DNA of 64,000 nt from Georgenia yuyongxinii. Its GTDB lineage: Bacteria > Actinomycetota > Actinomycetes > Actinomycetales > Actinomycetaceae. The stretch spans positions 1,426,001 to 1,490,000 of the forward strand of contig NZ_CP040915.1 in NCBI RefSeq assembly GCF_006352065.1, read 5' to 3'. Positions within the stretch are counted from its first letter, which is position 1, and each line of letters starts with the position of its first letter. The notes under the pieces were generated by a model that saw only the letters and a program-made list of their open reading frames with translations, was not told where the DNA came from and made no database searches. Positions 1 to 8,760 of the stretch are shown here, in pieces. Made by a program: the position numbers and the translations under genes.

Positions 1-1433
1 CGCACGGCGTCCTCGACCTGGGAGGGGTAGACGTTGAAGCCGCCCGAGATGATCAGCTCCTTGAGGCGGTCGGCGAGCACCACGAACCCGTCGTCGAGGC
101 GCACGATGTCACCGGTGCGCAGCCAGCCGCCGTCGAGGAGCGCCTGGGCCGTCTCCTCCGGCCGGCCGTAGTACCCGGCGAACACCTGCGGGCCCCGGAT
201 GACGAGCTCGCCCTGCTGACCGGCCGGGACCTCGGTGGTGGGATCCTCGGGGTCGACGATGCGGATCTCGGTCGAGGGGAACGGGACGCCGAGCGTGCCC
301 GGCCGGCGGTCGGGCCCGAAGGGGTTGCCCAGCGCGACCGGGGAGCTCTCGGTCATGCCGTAGCCCTCGATGATCAGCCCGCCCGTGACCTCCTCCCACC
401 GTTTTGCCACGTCGGGGTCGAGCGCCATGGCCCCCGAGATGGCGAATCGCACGCTGGACAGGTCGGCGCCGGTCTCGGCGGCGCGCCGGGCCAGCCGGTC
501 GAACATCGGGGGCACGCCGGGCAGGAACGTGGTGGGCCGGCGCCGCATCCCGGCCAGGACCATGTCGACGTCGAACTTGGGCAGCACCACCTGTGTCGCG
601 CCGAGGTGGACGGCGAACGTCAGGCACAGCGTGAGGCCGAAGGCGTGGAAGAAGGGCAGGATCGCCGAGAAGGTCTCGGCGCCCTCGCGCAGCCCCTGGA
701 CCCAGGCCCGGCCCTGCGCCACGTTGGCGAGCAGGTTGCGGTGCGTGAGGGCGACGGCCTTGGGGGTGCCGGTGGTGCCGCCGGTGTGCAGGAGCACGGC
801 GAGGTCGCCGGTGGCGGGCCGGGGGTGGCCGGGGGGCAGCGGCTGCGCCCTGCTGACCTCCCGGTCCCAGCTGCGCACACCGGGCGGCACCGGACCGCGC
901 ATCGTGGCGAGCTTTGCCCGGGCGGCGGCGACGGGTAGGCGCAGCAGGAGCCGCGACCGCCGGGGCAGCGCCGCGGTGAGGTCGACCGCCCAGACGGTGC
1001 GCCCGCCGCGGTCCCCGCCGGGGGCCACCTGGTCCAGGGCCTTCTCCCAGCACACCACCGTCGTGGCCCCGTGCGCCTCGAGCTGTGCCTGGATCTCCAC
1101 GGCGGGCGCGAGCGGGTTGTGCTCCGCCACGACGGCGCCGAGCCGCAGTGCCGCGTAGAAGGCCACCACGTGCTGGGGGCAGTTCGGCATCACCAGCGCC
1201 ACCCGGTCACCCGCACGCACGCCCGCCGCGGCGAGCAACCCCGCGGCGCGGGAGACCTGGTCGGACAGGTCCGCGTACGTGGTGCTCGCCCCGAGGAACT
1301 CGAGGGCGACGCGGTCACCGAACCGCAGCGCGGCCTGCTCGAGCAGCGCGTCGACGCCGTGATCGGGCACGTCGATCTCGGCGGGCACGCCGGCGGCGTA
1401 GTGCGGGCGGGCGGGAAGTAGCGTCTCGCTCAT
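1..1433 (-). CDS. AMP-binding acyl-CoA synthetase (long-chain fatty acid-CoA ligase), C-terminus cut by window edge
   Basis: Reading from the ATG at 1433 toward the window edge gives an ANL-superfamily adenylating enzyme, which activates a fatty or other carboxylic acid to acyl-AMP and then the CoA thioester. The start is MSETLLPARPHYAAGVPAEI. The P-loop-like signature LLHTGGTTGTPKAV, the aromatic/Gly-rich EGYGMTESSP, and the hinge-side TGDIVRLDDGF...DRLKELIISGG are all present in family order. About 477 codons are visible; relatives have about 530-560, so the last part with the catalytic lysine is missing only because the window ends. Substrate cannot be told from sequence. A perfect dyad 56 bases upstream suggests TetR-type control. 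Confident in family, not in chain length. Confidence 0.9.
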   Translation of the reverse strand, partial: MSETLLPARPHYAAGVPAEIDVPDHGVDALLEQAALRFGDRVALEFLGASTTYADLSDQVSRAAGLLAAAGVRAGDRVALVMPNCPQHVVAFYAALRLGAVVAEHNPLAPAVEIQAQLEAHGATTVVCWEKALDQVAPGGDRGGRTVWAVDLTAALPRRSRLLLRLPVAAARAKLATMRGPVPPGVRSWDREVSRAQPLPPGHPRPATGDLAVLLHTGGTTGTPKAVALTHRNLLANVAQGRAWVQGLREGAETFSAILPFFHAFGLTLCLTFAVHLGATQVVLPKFDVDMVLAGMRRRPTTFLPGVPPMFDRLARRAAETGADLSSVRFAISGAMALDPDVAKRWEEVTGGLIIEGYGMTESSPVALGNPFGPDRRPGTLGVPFPSTEIRIVDPEDPTTEVPAGQQGELVIRGPQVFAGYYGRPEETAQALLDGGWLRTGDIVRLDDGFVVLADRLKELIISGGFNVYPSQVEDAV

Positions 1434-1488
1434 TGATCCTGATCTCAGGAGGCCGCTGGGGGGCGGCAACGGGTGGTGCGACAACGCT

Positions 1489-1508
1489 AACCTACGTGAC
1501 CGTAGGTT
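1489..1508. promoter_or_regulatory. perfect inverted repeat upstream of the acyl-CoA synthetase (candidate TetR-type operator)
   Basis: AACCTACG at 1489-1496 and CGTAGGTT at 1501-1508 are exact reverse complements around TGAC. It lies just upstream of the acyl-CoA synthetase start (1433, minus strand). TetR-family regulators of acyl-CoA metabolism bind dyads of this size; the assignment is inference. Confidence 0.45.
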
Positions 1509-1539
1509 CGCTGGGCCAAGCGTCCCACCGCCCCCTTCC

Positions 1540-2574
1540 TCAACGGTCGGAGGACCGCGGCGCCCAGATGTTGATGCCTTGGTCCACCGCGTGCTCGTCG
1601 ATGCGGGCGAGCTCCTCGTCGGTGAAGTCGAGGTTGCCCAGGGCCGCGACGGAGCTTTCGAGCTGGGCGACGCTGGAGGCGCCCACGAGCGCCGATGTCA
1701 CGCGCGGGTCGCGCAGCACCCAGGCGAGCGCCATCTGGGCGAGGGTCTGACCGCGCTGCGCCGCGATGTCGTTCAGCGCCCGGATGTGCCCGATGGAGAC
1801 GTCGTTGATGAACTCGGCCCGTAGGGAGCCGTCGCGGGTGGCGCGCGAGCCCTCGGGGATGCCGTCGAGGTACTTGTCGGTGAGCATGCCCTGGGCCAGC
1901 GGGGAGAAGACCACCGAGCCGGTGCCGCGGTCGCCCAGCACGTCCAGCAGGCTGGGCTCGCCGTTCTCGATCCACCGGTTGAGCATCGAGTAGGAGGGCT
2001 GGTGCACCAGCAGGTCCAGGCCGATCTCGTCGGCGATCTCGTAGGCCTCGAGGGTGCGTTGCGCCGAGTAGGAGGAGATCCCGGCGTACAGGGCGCGGCC
2101 GGAGTCGACCGCGGTCTTCAGCGCGCCGAGCGTCTCGCGCAGCGGCGTGGTCTCGTCGAAGCGGTGGGAGTAGAAGATGTCGACGTAGTCCAGGCCCATC
2201 CGGGCGAGGGACTGGTCCAGGGAGGCGAGCAGGTACTTGCGTGAGCCGCCGTTGCCGTACGGGCCCGCCCACATGTCGTAGCCGGCCTTGGTGGAGATGA
2301 TGAGCTCGTCACGCAGCGGCGCGAGGTCCTCGGCGAGCATCCGCCCGAACGACCGCTCCGCCGAGCCCGGGGGCGGTCCGTAGTTGTTCGCGAGGTCGAT
2401 GTGGGTGATGCCCAGGTCGACGGCGCGCAGCACGATGGCACGTTGGGTCTCGTAGGGGTTGGCCTCGCCGAAGTTCTGCCACAGCCCGAGGGCGATGGCG
2501 GGCAGGTCGAGGCCGCTGCGGCCGCAGCGACGGTAGGTCATGGCGTCGTAACGCTCGGGAGCAGGGCTGAACAT
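1540..2574 (-). CDS. aldo/keto reductase, YghZ/Kv-beta-like (AKR)
   Basis: A 344-residue NADPH-dependent aldo/keto reductase of the YghZ (L-glyceraldehyde 3-phosphate reductase) / Kv-beta type. The AKR tetrad is intact: Asp60 in THIDLANNYG, Tyr65, Lys96 in ISTKAGYDMW and His137 in FYSHRFD. The C-terminal SALVGASSVAQLESSVAA segment matches the cofactor-phosphate binding region. The N-terminus has a second possible Met at residue 12 (MTYRRCGRSG), but the ATG at 2574 has a TACGGT hexamer six bases before it (2581-2586 on the plus strand), the spacing of a leaderless promoter. Probable role is reduction of reactive aldehydes such as methylglyoxal; the true substrate is unknown. Confidence 0.9.
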   Translation of the reverse strand: MFSPAPERYDAMTYRRCGRSGLDLPAIALGLWQNFGEANPYETQRAIVLRAVDLGITHIDLANNYGPPPGSAERSFGRMLAEDLAPLRDELIISTKAGYDMWAGPYGNGGSRKYLLASLDQSLARMGLDYVDIFYSHRFDETTPLRETLGALKTAVDSGRALYAGISSYSAQRTLEAYEIADEIGLDLLVHQPSYSMLNRWIENGEPSLLDVLGDRGTGSVVFSPLAQGMLTDKYLDGIPEGSRATRDGSLRAEFINDVSIGHIRALNDIAAQRGQTLAQMALAWVLRDPRVTSALVGASSVAQLESSVAALGNLDFTDEELARIDEHAVDQGINIWAPRSSDR

Positions 2575-2580
2575 GACCCG

Positions 2581-2586
2581 ACCGTA
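2581..2586 (-). promoter_or_regulatory. leaderless-type -10 element for the aldo/keto reductase
   Basis: On the minus strand TACGGT ends six bases before the ATG at 2574, so transcription would start at or beside the A of ATG. No Shine-Dalgarno sequence is seen. Inferred from spacing only. Confidence 0.35.
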
Positions 2587-2639
2587 ACGCGCCGCGCGCG
2601 CCGTCAGCGAGCGGCGAGGTCGGTCGGCGAGCGGCCGGG

Positions 2640-3884
2640 TCAGTCGGCCGCGGGCCGGGTCATGACGCGCAGCCGGAGGGTGTCCTCCATCTGCCGCACG
2701 GCCTCGACCGCCTCGCGCGGGAGCTCGGAGCCGATGTCGGTCACCACGTAGCCGATCTCGCCGCGCGTGCCCAGGATCTGGCCCTCGATGTTCGCGCCGT
2801 GCTCAGCGAAGGTCTGGTTCACCAGCGCCAGGACACCGGGGGTGTTGCGGTGCACGAAGGCCACCCGGTACCGGGCCGCGTCGGACGGTTCGAGGGAGAG
2901 CCTGGGAAGGTTCACCGACAGGTCGGTGGAGGCCGCCTGGAGGTACTTGGTCAGCTTGCCCGAGACGAAGTGGCCGATGTTCTCCTGCGCCTCCTGCGTG
3001 GACCCGCCGACGTGCGGGGTGAGGATGACGTTGGGCAGGCCGCGCAGCTCGGACTCGAACGCGTCACCGGTGCGCTTCGGCTCGTCGGGGAAGACGTCGA
3101 CGGCCGCGCCGGACACGGACCCGTCCAGGATCTTCGCGCGCAGCACCGAGTAGTCGACGAGGAAGCCGCGGGAGAGGTTGAGGAACGCGGCGCCGTGCTT
3201 CATCTGCTCGAACTGCTCGCGGCCGAACATCCCGGCGTTGCCCTCGCGCCCGTCCACGTGCAGCGTGACGATGTCGGCCACGGCCAGCAGCTCGGCCAGG
3301 GAGCCCATGCGCTGGGCGTTGCCCAGGGCGAGCTTCTCGGCGGTGTCGTAGAACACGACCCGCATGCCCAGCGCCTCGGCGACCACCGACAGCTGCGTGC
3401 CGATGTTGCCGTAACCGACGATGCCGAGCGTGCGGCCACGGACCTCGTGCGAGCCGGCGGCGGACTTGTCCCACACGCCGGCGTGCAGCGACTTGTCCCG
3501 CACGGTCAGGCGCCGGGTGAGGGCGATGATCTCTGCGACCGCGAGCTCGACCACGGACCGGGTGTTGGAGAACGGCGCGTTGAACACGGCGACACCGCGC
3601 CGCGCGGCCGACTTCAGGTCGATCTGGTTGGTGCCGATGCAGAAAGCGCCGATGGCCAGGAGGTTGGGGTGCGCGGCGAGGACACGCTCGGTCACGTGGG
3701 TGGTGGACCGGATGCCGAGGATGTCGATGCCGTCGAGCGCGGCGATCAGCTCGCTCTCGTCCAGGGCACCGGGGTGGCGGACCACCTCCACGCCGGCGGA
3801 GGCGAAGATGGGGTCGGCGTTGGGGTGCGGGTTCTCAAGAAGGAGTGCGCGGGCCACCCGCCCATGGTCCGCCCGTCTCGGCAT
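2640..3884 (-). CDS. serA: D-3-phosphoglycerate dehydrogenase, short (E. coli-type) form with ACT domain
   Basis: Oxidises 3-phosphoglycerate to 3-phosphohydroxypyruvate, the first step of serine synthesis. From the ATG at 3884 the protein has 414 residues, close to the 410 of E. coli SerA, and aligns from RALLLENPHPNADPIF onward. It shows FCIGTNQIDL, the NAD-binding GIVGYGNIGTQ (about residues 154-164), SRG with the substrate Arg near 239, DEP near 267-269 and the catalytic His near 291 in TPHVGGSTQEAQENIG. The C-terminus (about 340-414) is an ACT domain that in relatives binds serine for feedback inhibition. It lacks the extra intervening domain found in mycobacterial SerA. An in-frame ATG at 3929 and a TTG at 3974 are alternatives; the hairpin at 3933-3949 makes the shorter form likelier. 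Confidence 0.9.
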   Translation of the reverse strand: MPRRADHGRVARALLLENPHPNADPIFASAGVEVVRHPGALDESELIAALDGIDILGIRSTTHVTERVLAAHPNLLAIGAFCIGTNQIDLKSAARRGVAVFNAPFSNTRSVVELAVAEIIALTRRLTVRDKSLHAGVWDKSAAGSHEVRGRTLGIVGYGNIGTQLSVVAEALGMRVVFYDTAEKLALGNAQRMGSLAELLAVADIVTLHVDGREGNAGMFGREQFEQMKHGAAFLNLSRGFLVDYSVLRAKILDGSVSGAAVDVFPDEPKRTGDAFESELRGLPNVILTPHVGGSTQEAQENIGHFVSGKLTKYLQAASTDLSVNLPRLSLEPSDAARYRVAFVHRNTPGVLALVNQTFAEHGANIEGQILGTRGEIGYVVTDIGSELPREAVEAVRQMEDTLRLRVMTRPAAD

Positions 3885-3932
3885 GCGGAGCAAGTATGTC
3901 CACTGGGTGGGCGGGGTGAGATCCGTCATGTC

Positions 3933-3949
3933 CCGGGTGCCGCACCCGG
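3933..3949. terminator. GC-rich hairpin between the HelR-like gene and serA
   Basis: CCGGGTGC and GCACCCGG flank a single base, downstream of the helicase stop (3971) and upstream of the preferred serA start, both on the minus strand. It could stop helicase transcripts; there is no U-run. Confidence 0.35.
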
Positions 3950-3970
3950 CGGATGCGCGGAGGACCGCCG

Positions 3971-6268
3971 TCAACCGACCGGAAAGCCCTCCGGCAGGTC
4001 GCGGGCGTGCACCACGTGCAGCCGGCGGGTGGGCCGGGTCATCGCGACGTAGATGTCACCGGTGCCGCCCTCGAGCACCTCCGCCGGCTCCACCAGCACT
4101 ACGACGTCGAACTCCAGGCCCTTGGCGTCGTGGGTGCTCAGGACGGCGAGCCGGGCCTCGAGCGGGTCGGTGCCCGCCGGGGCGAGCGCGTCGCGCACCC
4201 CGTCGGCTCGGGCGAGCGCACCGAGCACCTCGCCGCGGCGACGGGCCGGCACGATCACGGCCACCCGGCCGGCGCCTGGCCCGTCGGAGGCGTCCAGGCG
4301 CGCCAGCTCGGCCCGGGCGGCCTCGACCACCGCGGCGGCGGGCGCCCCGCCGTCGGCCCGGGTGACGGCCAGGGCGTCGGGCAGGTCACGGGCCGCCCGC
4401 ACGGGATAGGCCGGCGCGACGCCCAACCCCGCCAGCACCGCAGTGGCGGCGTCCATCACGGTGGCCGGGGTGCGGTAGCTGACGGTGAGGACGGACTCGC
4501 GCAGGTGCTCGCCGGCGGCCCGTCCGAGCACCTGGGACCACGACGCCACAGGGTGGTGGCCGCTGCGCTGGGCGAGGTCACCCACGACGGTCATCGACCG
4601 GGCCGGGCAGCGGCGCAGCAGCGCCCGCCACGCCATCGCGCTGAGCTCCTGCGCCTCGTCGACGACGATGTGGCCGTACGTCCAGGTGCGGTCGGTGGCG
4701 GCGCGCTCCGCCGTCGTCAGCCGCGGCCCGGTGGCCGTGAACCGTTCCGCCAGCATCTCGGCGGTGACCATGCCCATGCCCAGACCCTGGGAGGAGATCG
4801 CCTCTTGGGCGAACCGCACCTCCTCGGCTGCCTGGATCTTCGCCTCGGCCTGGGCCCGGCCGGCCTGCGCCTGCTCGTGCGGCCCCAGCAGCTCGGCCAG
4901 CTCGTCGAGGAGCGCGATGTCCGCCTCGGTCCACGGGGAGCCCTTCTCCCGTCGCAGCAGCGCCCGGTCCCGCGCGGACATGCCGCCGGCGTGACGTTCG
5001 AGCAGGTCGGGGCGGGCGAAGAGCCGCTCGAGCAGCCCGTGCGGCGTCGTGGGCATCCAGCACAGGTTGAGCGCGACCCGCACGTCCCGGGCGGTGCGCA
5101 CGTCCTCGCGCAGGTAGGCACGCTCGGCGGGGTCGTCCTCCATGCCGCGGGTGCCGGCGTACTCGCGCACGAGGTGGTCCAGCATCGCCAGGACGAACGT
5201 GTCCCGCGCCTGGTTGTGCGGCAGCCCGGTGCGCCGGGCGCGGGCCATCGCGGACCGCACCTGGTCCGGGTTCAGGTGCAGCCGCGTCCCCTCCACCACG
5301 AGCTCCTGCTCGGCGTCGGGCACGCGCTGCAGCCCGCGCACGGCCCGGGCGAGCACCTGCGCCATCGCGGCGCGACCCTTGACGGCGGCGACCTCCTCGC
5401 CCTCCTCGCCCGTCGCCGTCGTGCCGGGCAGCAGGTCCGCCATCGTGGTGGCCACGACGTCGCTCTCACCCAGGGACGGCAGCACCTGCTCGATGTAGCG
5501 CAGGAACACCCGGGAGGGTCCCACCAGCAGCACCCCGGAGCGCTCCAGGCGCTGGCGGTGGGCGTACAGGAGGAAGGCGGCGCGGTGCAGGGCCACAGCG
5601 GTCTTGCCCGTGCCGGGCCCGCCCTGGACCACCAGCACGCCGTCGAGCGGGGAGCGGATCACCGCGTCCTGCTCGGCCTGGATGGTGGCCACGATGTCGT
5701 GCATCCGGCCCTCGCGGGCGGCGGACATCGCCGCGAACAGCGCGCCCTCGCCGGTCAGGCCGTCGGCGACCGCCTCGTCCAGGTGCTCGTGGTCGAGGAG
5801 CTCGTCCTCCACCCCGATCACGGCCCGGGCCCGGGTCATGAGGTGACGACGCCGGACGACGCCACCCGGGTGGGCCGCCGTCGCCTGGTAGAAGGGCCGG
5901 GCGCTGGGCGCGCGCCAGTCCACGAGGAGCTGGTTGTGCTCGGCGTCGGAGAGCCCGACCCGCCCGACGTACCGCGGCTCGTCCCTGCGCAGGTCCAGCC
6001 GGCCGAACACGAGCCGGTTCTCCACCTGGTCCAGCCGGGCGACGGCGTCGGCGTAGTGGGCGGCGAACGCGTCGCGCTCCGAGCGGTTCTGCGGGGAGCC
6101 GGACGGGCCCTGGCGGCGGACGTCGGCCAGGCGGGACCCGTACGCCGCCCGCAGCGCGTCGAGACGCTCGTAGACCGTGTCGACGTAGGCCTGCTCCTCG
6201 GCGACGGCGGCCTGTACCGCCACGGCGGCGCTCGCCGCGTTCTCGGGCGTGGTGGCCGGACCTGGCAC
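3971..6268 (-). CDS. helR: HelD/HelR-like superfamily 1 helicase, RNA polymerase recycling ATPase
   Basis: A 765-residue UvrD-like ATPase of the actinobacterial HelD/HelR class, which removes stalled RNA polymerase from DNA; HelR homologues give rifampicin tolerance. The N-terminus (VQAAVAEEQAYVDTVYERLD) is a short helical arm typical of HelD. Walker A is GGPGTGKTAVALHRA (about 217-230), Walker B VVDEAQELSAMAW (about 536-547), motif VSYRTP, and the C-terminal motif YVAMTRPTRRL near 740. The GTG at 6268 was chosen because GGGAG sits five bases upstream and the protein before it loses similarity and runs into the divergent gene. I found no obvious rifamycin-associated element upstream. The symbol rests on domain resemblance. 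Confidence 0.82.
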   Translation of the reverse strand: MPGPATTPENAASAAVAVQAAVAEEQAYVDTVYERLDALRAAYGSRLADVRRQGPSGSPQNRSERDAFAAHYADAVARLDQVENRLVFGRLDLRRDEPRYVGRVGLSDAEHNQLLVDWRAPSARPFYQATAAHPGGVVRRRHLMTRARAVIGVEDELLDHEHLDEAVADGLTGEGALFAAMSAAREGRMHDIVATIQAEQDAVIRSPLDGVLVVQGGPGTGKTAVALHRAAFLLYAHRQRLERSGVLLVGPSRVFLRYIEQVLPSLGESDVVATTMADLLPGTTATGEEGEEVAAVKGRAAMAQVLARAVRGLQRVPDAEQELVVEGTRLHLNPDQVRSAMARARRTGLPHNQARDTFVLAMLDHLVREYAGTRGMEDDPAERAYLREDVRTARDVRVALNLCWMPTTPHGLLERLFARPDLLERHAGGMSARDRALLRREKGSPWTEADIALLDELAELLGPHEQAQAGRAQAEAKIQAAEEVRFAQEAISSQGLGMGMVTAEMLAERFTATGPRLTTAERAATDRTWTYGHIVVDEAQELSAMAWRALLRRCPARSMTVVGDLAQRSGHHPVASWSQVLGRAAGEHLRESVLTVSYRTPATVMDAATAVLAGLGVAPAYPVRAARDLPDALAVTRADGGAPAAAVVEAARAELARLDASDGPGAGRVAVIVPARRRGEVLGALARADGVRDALAPAGTDPLEARLAVLSTHDAKGLEFDVVVLVEPAEVLEGGTGDIYVAMTRPTRRLHVVHARDLPEGFPVG

Positions 6269-6440
6269 GCGCGCTCCCGGTTCTGTTCGTATCTGACCAC
6301 CGGTGGTGGTGGGGTGCCGACGGCACGGCCATCCATTATCCGCCTCCCGGGCGGCCGGTGCAGGCAGCTCCCGGCCGGCGGACAGCAGAATGTGGGTGAG
6401 GGTTCTCACCGGGGAGGCGGCCAGGGTCGGGCATGTCCTC

Positions 6441-6466
6441 GGAATGTCCGGGCGCCTGCCGATGTT
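6441..6466 (+). promoter_or_regulatory. SigR/SigH-type (thiol-oxidative stress) promoter candidate for the PAC2 gene
   Basis: GGAAT at 6441-6445 is followed after exactly 18 bases by GTT at 6464-6466, the published consensus of actinobacterial SigR/SigH promoters (GGAAT-N18-GTT). It lies about 47-72 bases before the ATG at 6513. A TATATA at 6473-6478 falls at the likely start of transcription and has no good -35 of its own. Confidence 0.5.
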
Positions 6467-6512
6467 GGGTCGTATATACCTTGAAGGACAGACGTGAAAG
6501 GAGTGCCGCCCG

Positions 6513-7583
6513 ATGCGCGATCCACTGGACCTGTACACCGTGAGCGAGCACGCGTACGACGCCGCACCGGTCCCGGTGCTCGTACACGCCCTGCGCGGCT
6601 CGCTGGACGCCGGCCACGCGGGGTCACTGGTCGCTCGACACCTGCTCGAGTCCCTGCCGACCGAGCGGATCGCGACGTTCGAGCCCGACGAGCTCATCGA
6701 CTACCGGTCCCGCCGTCCCCCGATGATCTTCGAGGACTGGCGCTACACCGACTACGACGAGCCCGTGATCGCGCTGGACCTCCTGCGCGACGACGAGGGC
6801 ACCCCGCTGCTGCTCCTGCACGGTCCGGAGCCCGACCTGCGCTGGGACGCGTTCACGACGGCGGTCGTCGGCCTCGTCGAGCAGTTCGGCGTGCAGCGGA
6901 CCATCGCGGTCCAGGGCATCCCGATGGCCGTGCCCCACACCCGCCCGGTGACGGTGACCGCGCACGCCACGCGCGACGAGCTGATCGACCCCCAGCGGCA
7001 CATGATGGGCATGGTCCAGATCCCCGGCTCCGTCGGTGGGCTGCTGGAGCTGCGGCTGGGGCGCGCCGGTCACGACGCGCTCGGCTTCGCGGCGAACGTG
7101 CCCCACTACCTCGCCCAGGCGGACTACCCGCAGGCCGCGGCCGAGCTGGTGCGGCAGATCGCCGGCAGCACCGGCCTCGCGCTGCCGGTCGGTGAGCTGG
7201 AGGCGGCTGCTGCCGAGACGATGCAGCAGATCGAGGCGCAGGTGTCGGCCTCGGCCGAGGTCGGCGCCGTCGTGCACGCCCTTGAGCAGCAGTACGACGC
7301 CTTCATGGAGGCCGCCGCCCAGCCCGGTCACACCACCCTGCTCGCCGAACCGGGCGCGCTGCCCACGGCGGACCAGATCGGGGCCGAGCTCGAGGCCTTC
7401 CTGGCCGAGCAGACCGGGGCACCAGCCCGGGAGCGCGGCGACGTGCCGGGCCTGCCGCCCGGCGGCGGGCGCACCGCCACGACGGACCCCGGCACCGGGG
7501 AAGCCACGGACCTTGGGACGTCGACCACGGACGACGGCGAGGCCCCCGGACCGGTCGAGGCGCCCGGCTCCGGACCAGCCTGA
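6513..7583 (+). CDS. PAC2-family protein (proteasome-assembly-chaperone-like fold)
   Basis: A 356-residue PAC2-domain protein, widespread in actinobacteria and of unproven biochemical role. Characteristic stretches are VPVLVHALRGSLDAGHAG, RRPPMIFEDWRYTDYDEP, LLLLHGPEPDLRWDAF, VQGIPMAVPHTRP and GFAANVPHYLAQADYP. The segment from about 225 to 300 is helical, and the last 60 residues are a disordered Pro/Gly/Thr-rich tail that is probably dispensable. Start ATG has AAAGGAG ten bases upstream. It is transcribed divergently from the HelR-like helicase, behind a SigR-like promoter, and closed by a 17-bp hairpin. Stress-linked protein quality control is a plausible theme, but this is inference. Confidence 0.85.
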   Translation: MRDPLDLYTVSEHAYDAAPVPVLVHALRGSLDAGHAGSLVARHLLESLPTERIATFEPDELIDYRSRRPPMIFEDWRYTDYDEPVIALDLLRDDEGTPLLLLHGPEPDLRWDAFTTAVVGLVEQFGVQRTIAVQGIPMAVPHTRPVTVTAHATRDELIDPQRHMMGMVQIPGSVGGLLELRLGRAGHDALGFAANVPHYLAQADYPQAAAELVRQIAGSTGLALPVGELEAAAAETMQQIEAQVSASAEVGAVVHALEQQYDAFMEAAAQPGHTTLLAEPGALPTADQIGAELEAFLAEQTGAPARERGDVPGLPPGGGRTATTDPGTGEATDLGTSTTDDGEAPGPVEAPGSGPA

Positions 7584-7623
7584 CCGCGCACGACGCACCC
7601 CGGGCACCGCGTCGGAGCTCGTA

Positions 7624-7665
7624 CCGCGCACCCGGCGACCTGAACATCGGTCGCCGGGTGCGCGG
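7624..7665 (+). terminator. strong hairpin terminator after the PAC2 gene
   Basis: A perfect 17-bp stem (7624-7640 with 7649-7665) closes an 8-base loop, 40 bases after the PAC2 stop. No U-tract follows, as is common in high G+C actinobacteria. Confidence 0.7.
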
Positions 7666-7715
7666 CGTCTACGGGCCGGGCTGCAGACTGGCAGGCACGG
7701 AGACGGAGACAGACC

Positions 7716-8693
7716 ATGACGGCACGAAACGGCGCGACGCTGGTCCTGGGTGCCTACGCGATGGCCCCGGCCGCCGGCACACCCGAGGAGTCGGCGTTCT
7801 ACGACGGGCTGCGTGAGGTGGACCTCGGGGCGCTGGAGTTCCCGCTGCTCGCCGAGGGTGCGCCGAGCCTGGACCCGGCATGGATCGCCCGGCACGTCGC
7901 CCCCGGCTGGGACCTGGTGGTCACCTGCATCCCGCGGACCATGCAGCGCCTGGGCCAGTCACCCGCCTACGGGCTCGCCTCGGACCACGACGAGGGCCGC
8001 CGTCGGGCACTCGACGATCTCGCGTGGGTGCGCACCCTCGCGCTCGGCCTTGCGGACCGCCACGGCCGGCAGGTCGTCACCGCCGTGCAGGTGCACAGCG
8101 CCCCCGGTCCCGGCCTCGGCTCGGGTGCCGCGTTGGCCCGGAGCCTGGAGGAGGCCCTGAGCTGGGACCTTGCCGGCGCGGCGCTCGTCGTGGAGCACTG
8201 CGACGCCCGCGTCCCGGGCCAGGAGCCCGCCAAGGGGTTCTTCCCCCTCGCGGACGAGCTCGAGGTCCTTCGCGGCCTTGGTGGGCGGGTGGGCGCGGGG
8301 ATCAACTGGGGACGGTCCGCCATCGAGGGCCGCGGCGCCGCCACGGCGACGAAGCACGTGGCCGCGGCCGCCCAGGCCCGCCTGCTCCGTGCGCTGATCT
8401 TCTCCGGTGCGGCCGCCGGGCCGACGGCCTGGGGACCGGCGTGGGAGGACGGGCATCTCCCGCCACGAGGCGACGACCCCGCGCTCGCCGCCTCGGCGGA
8501 CTCGCTGCTGGGCCCGCAGGAGGTGCGCGCGGCGCTCGCGGCCGCGGACGGCGCCGACCTCATCCTCGGTGCGAAGGTCGCCGTGCGTCCGCTCGACGCC
8601 GACGTCGCCACCCGCCTCGCCGTCGCCCGCGCCACCCTGGAGATGGTCGCCCGTGGCGCCGACCCGGGGCAGCGTGGTGCGACGGCCGTGTGA
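7716..8693 (+). CDS. DUF4862 family protein (TIM-barrel, sugar isomerase/epimerase-like)
   Basis: A 325-residue protein matching the DUF4862 family, which has a xylose-isomerase-like TIM-barrel layout; no reaction is established. Visible landmarks are LVLGAYAMAPAAGTPEES at the N-terminus, WDLVVTCIPRTMQRLGQSPAYGLAS, the histidine-bearing VQVHSAPG, VVEHCDARVPGQEPAKGFF, GAGINWGRSAIEGRG and LIFSGAAAGPTAWGPAWEDGH. The acidic and histidine residues in those motifs could bind a metal as in related barrels. ATG at 7716 has GGAGAC upstream. Relatives often neighbour sugar-acid or sialic-acid genes; here it is followed by an MFS transporter in the same direction, so a transport-metabolism pair is possible. 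Confidence 0.75.
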   Translation: MTARNGATLVLGAYAMAPAAGTPEESAFYDGLREVDLGALEFPLLAEGAPSLDPAWIARHVAPGWDLVVTCIPRTMQRLGQSPAYGLASDHDEGRRRALDDLAWVRTLALGLADRHGRQVVTAVQVHSAPGPGLGSGAALARSLEEALSWDLAGAALVVEHCDARVPGQEPAKGFFPLADELEVLRGLGGRVGAGINWGRSAIEGRGAATATKHVAAAAQARLLRALIFSGAAAGPTAWGPAWEDGHLPPRGDDPALAASADSLLGPQEVRAALAAADGADLILGAKVAVRPLDADVATRLAVARATLEMVARGADPGQRGATAV

Positions 8694-8760
8694 GCATGCT
8701 CATGCGGCCCCGTGACCCGTCCGTCGGACGTTCCTGGCCGGAACTGGGAGACTGACCGTC

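Noticed and set aside
6269-6697. Longer N-terminus of the HelR-like helicase
   Set aside because: The extension is Arg/Ser/Cys-rich, overlaps the divergent PAC2 gene and its promoter, and a good GGGAG ribosome binding site precedes GTG 6268.
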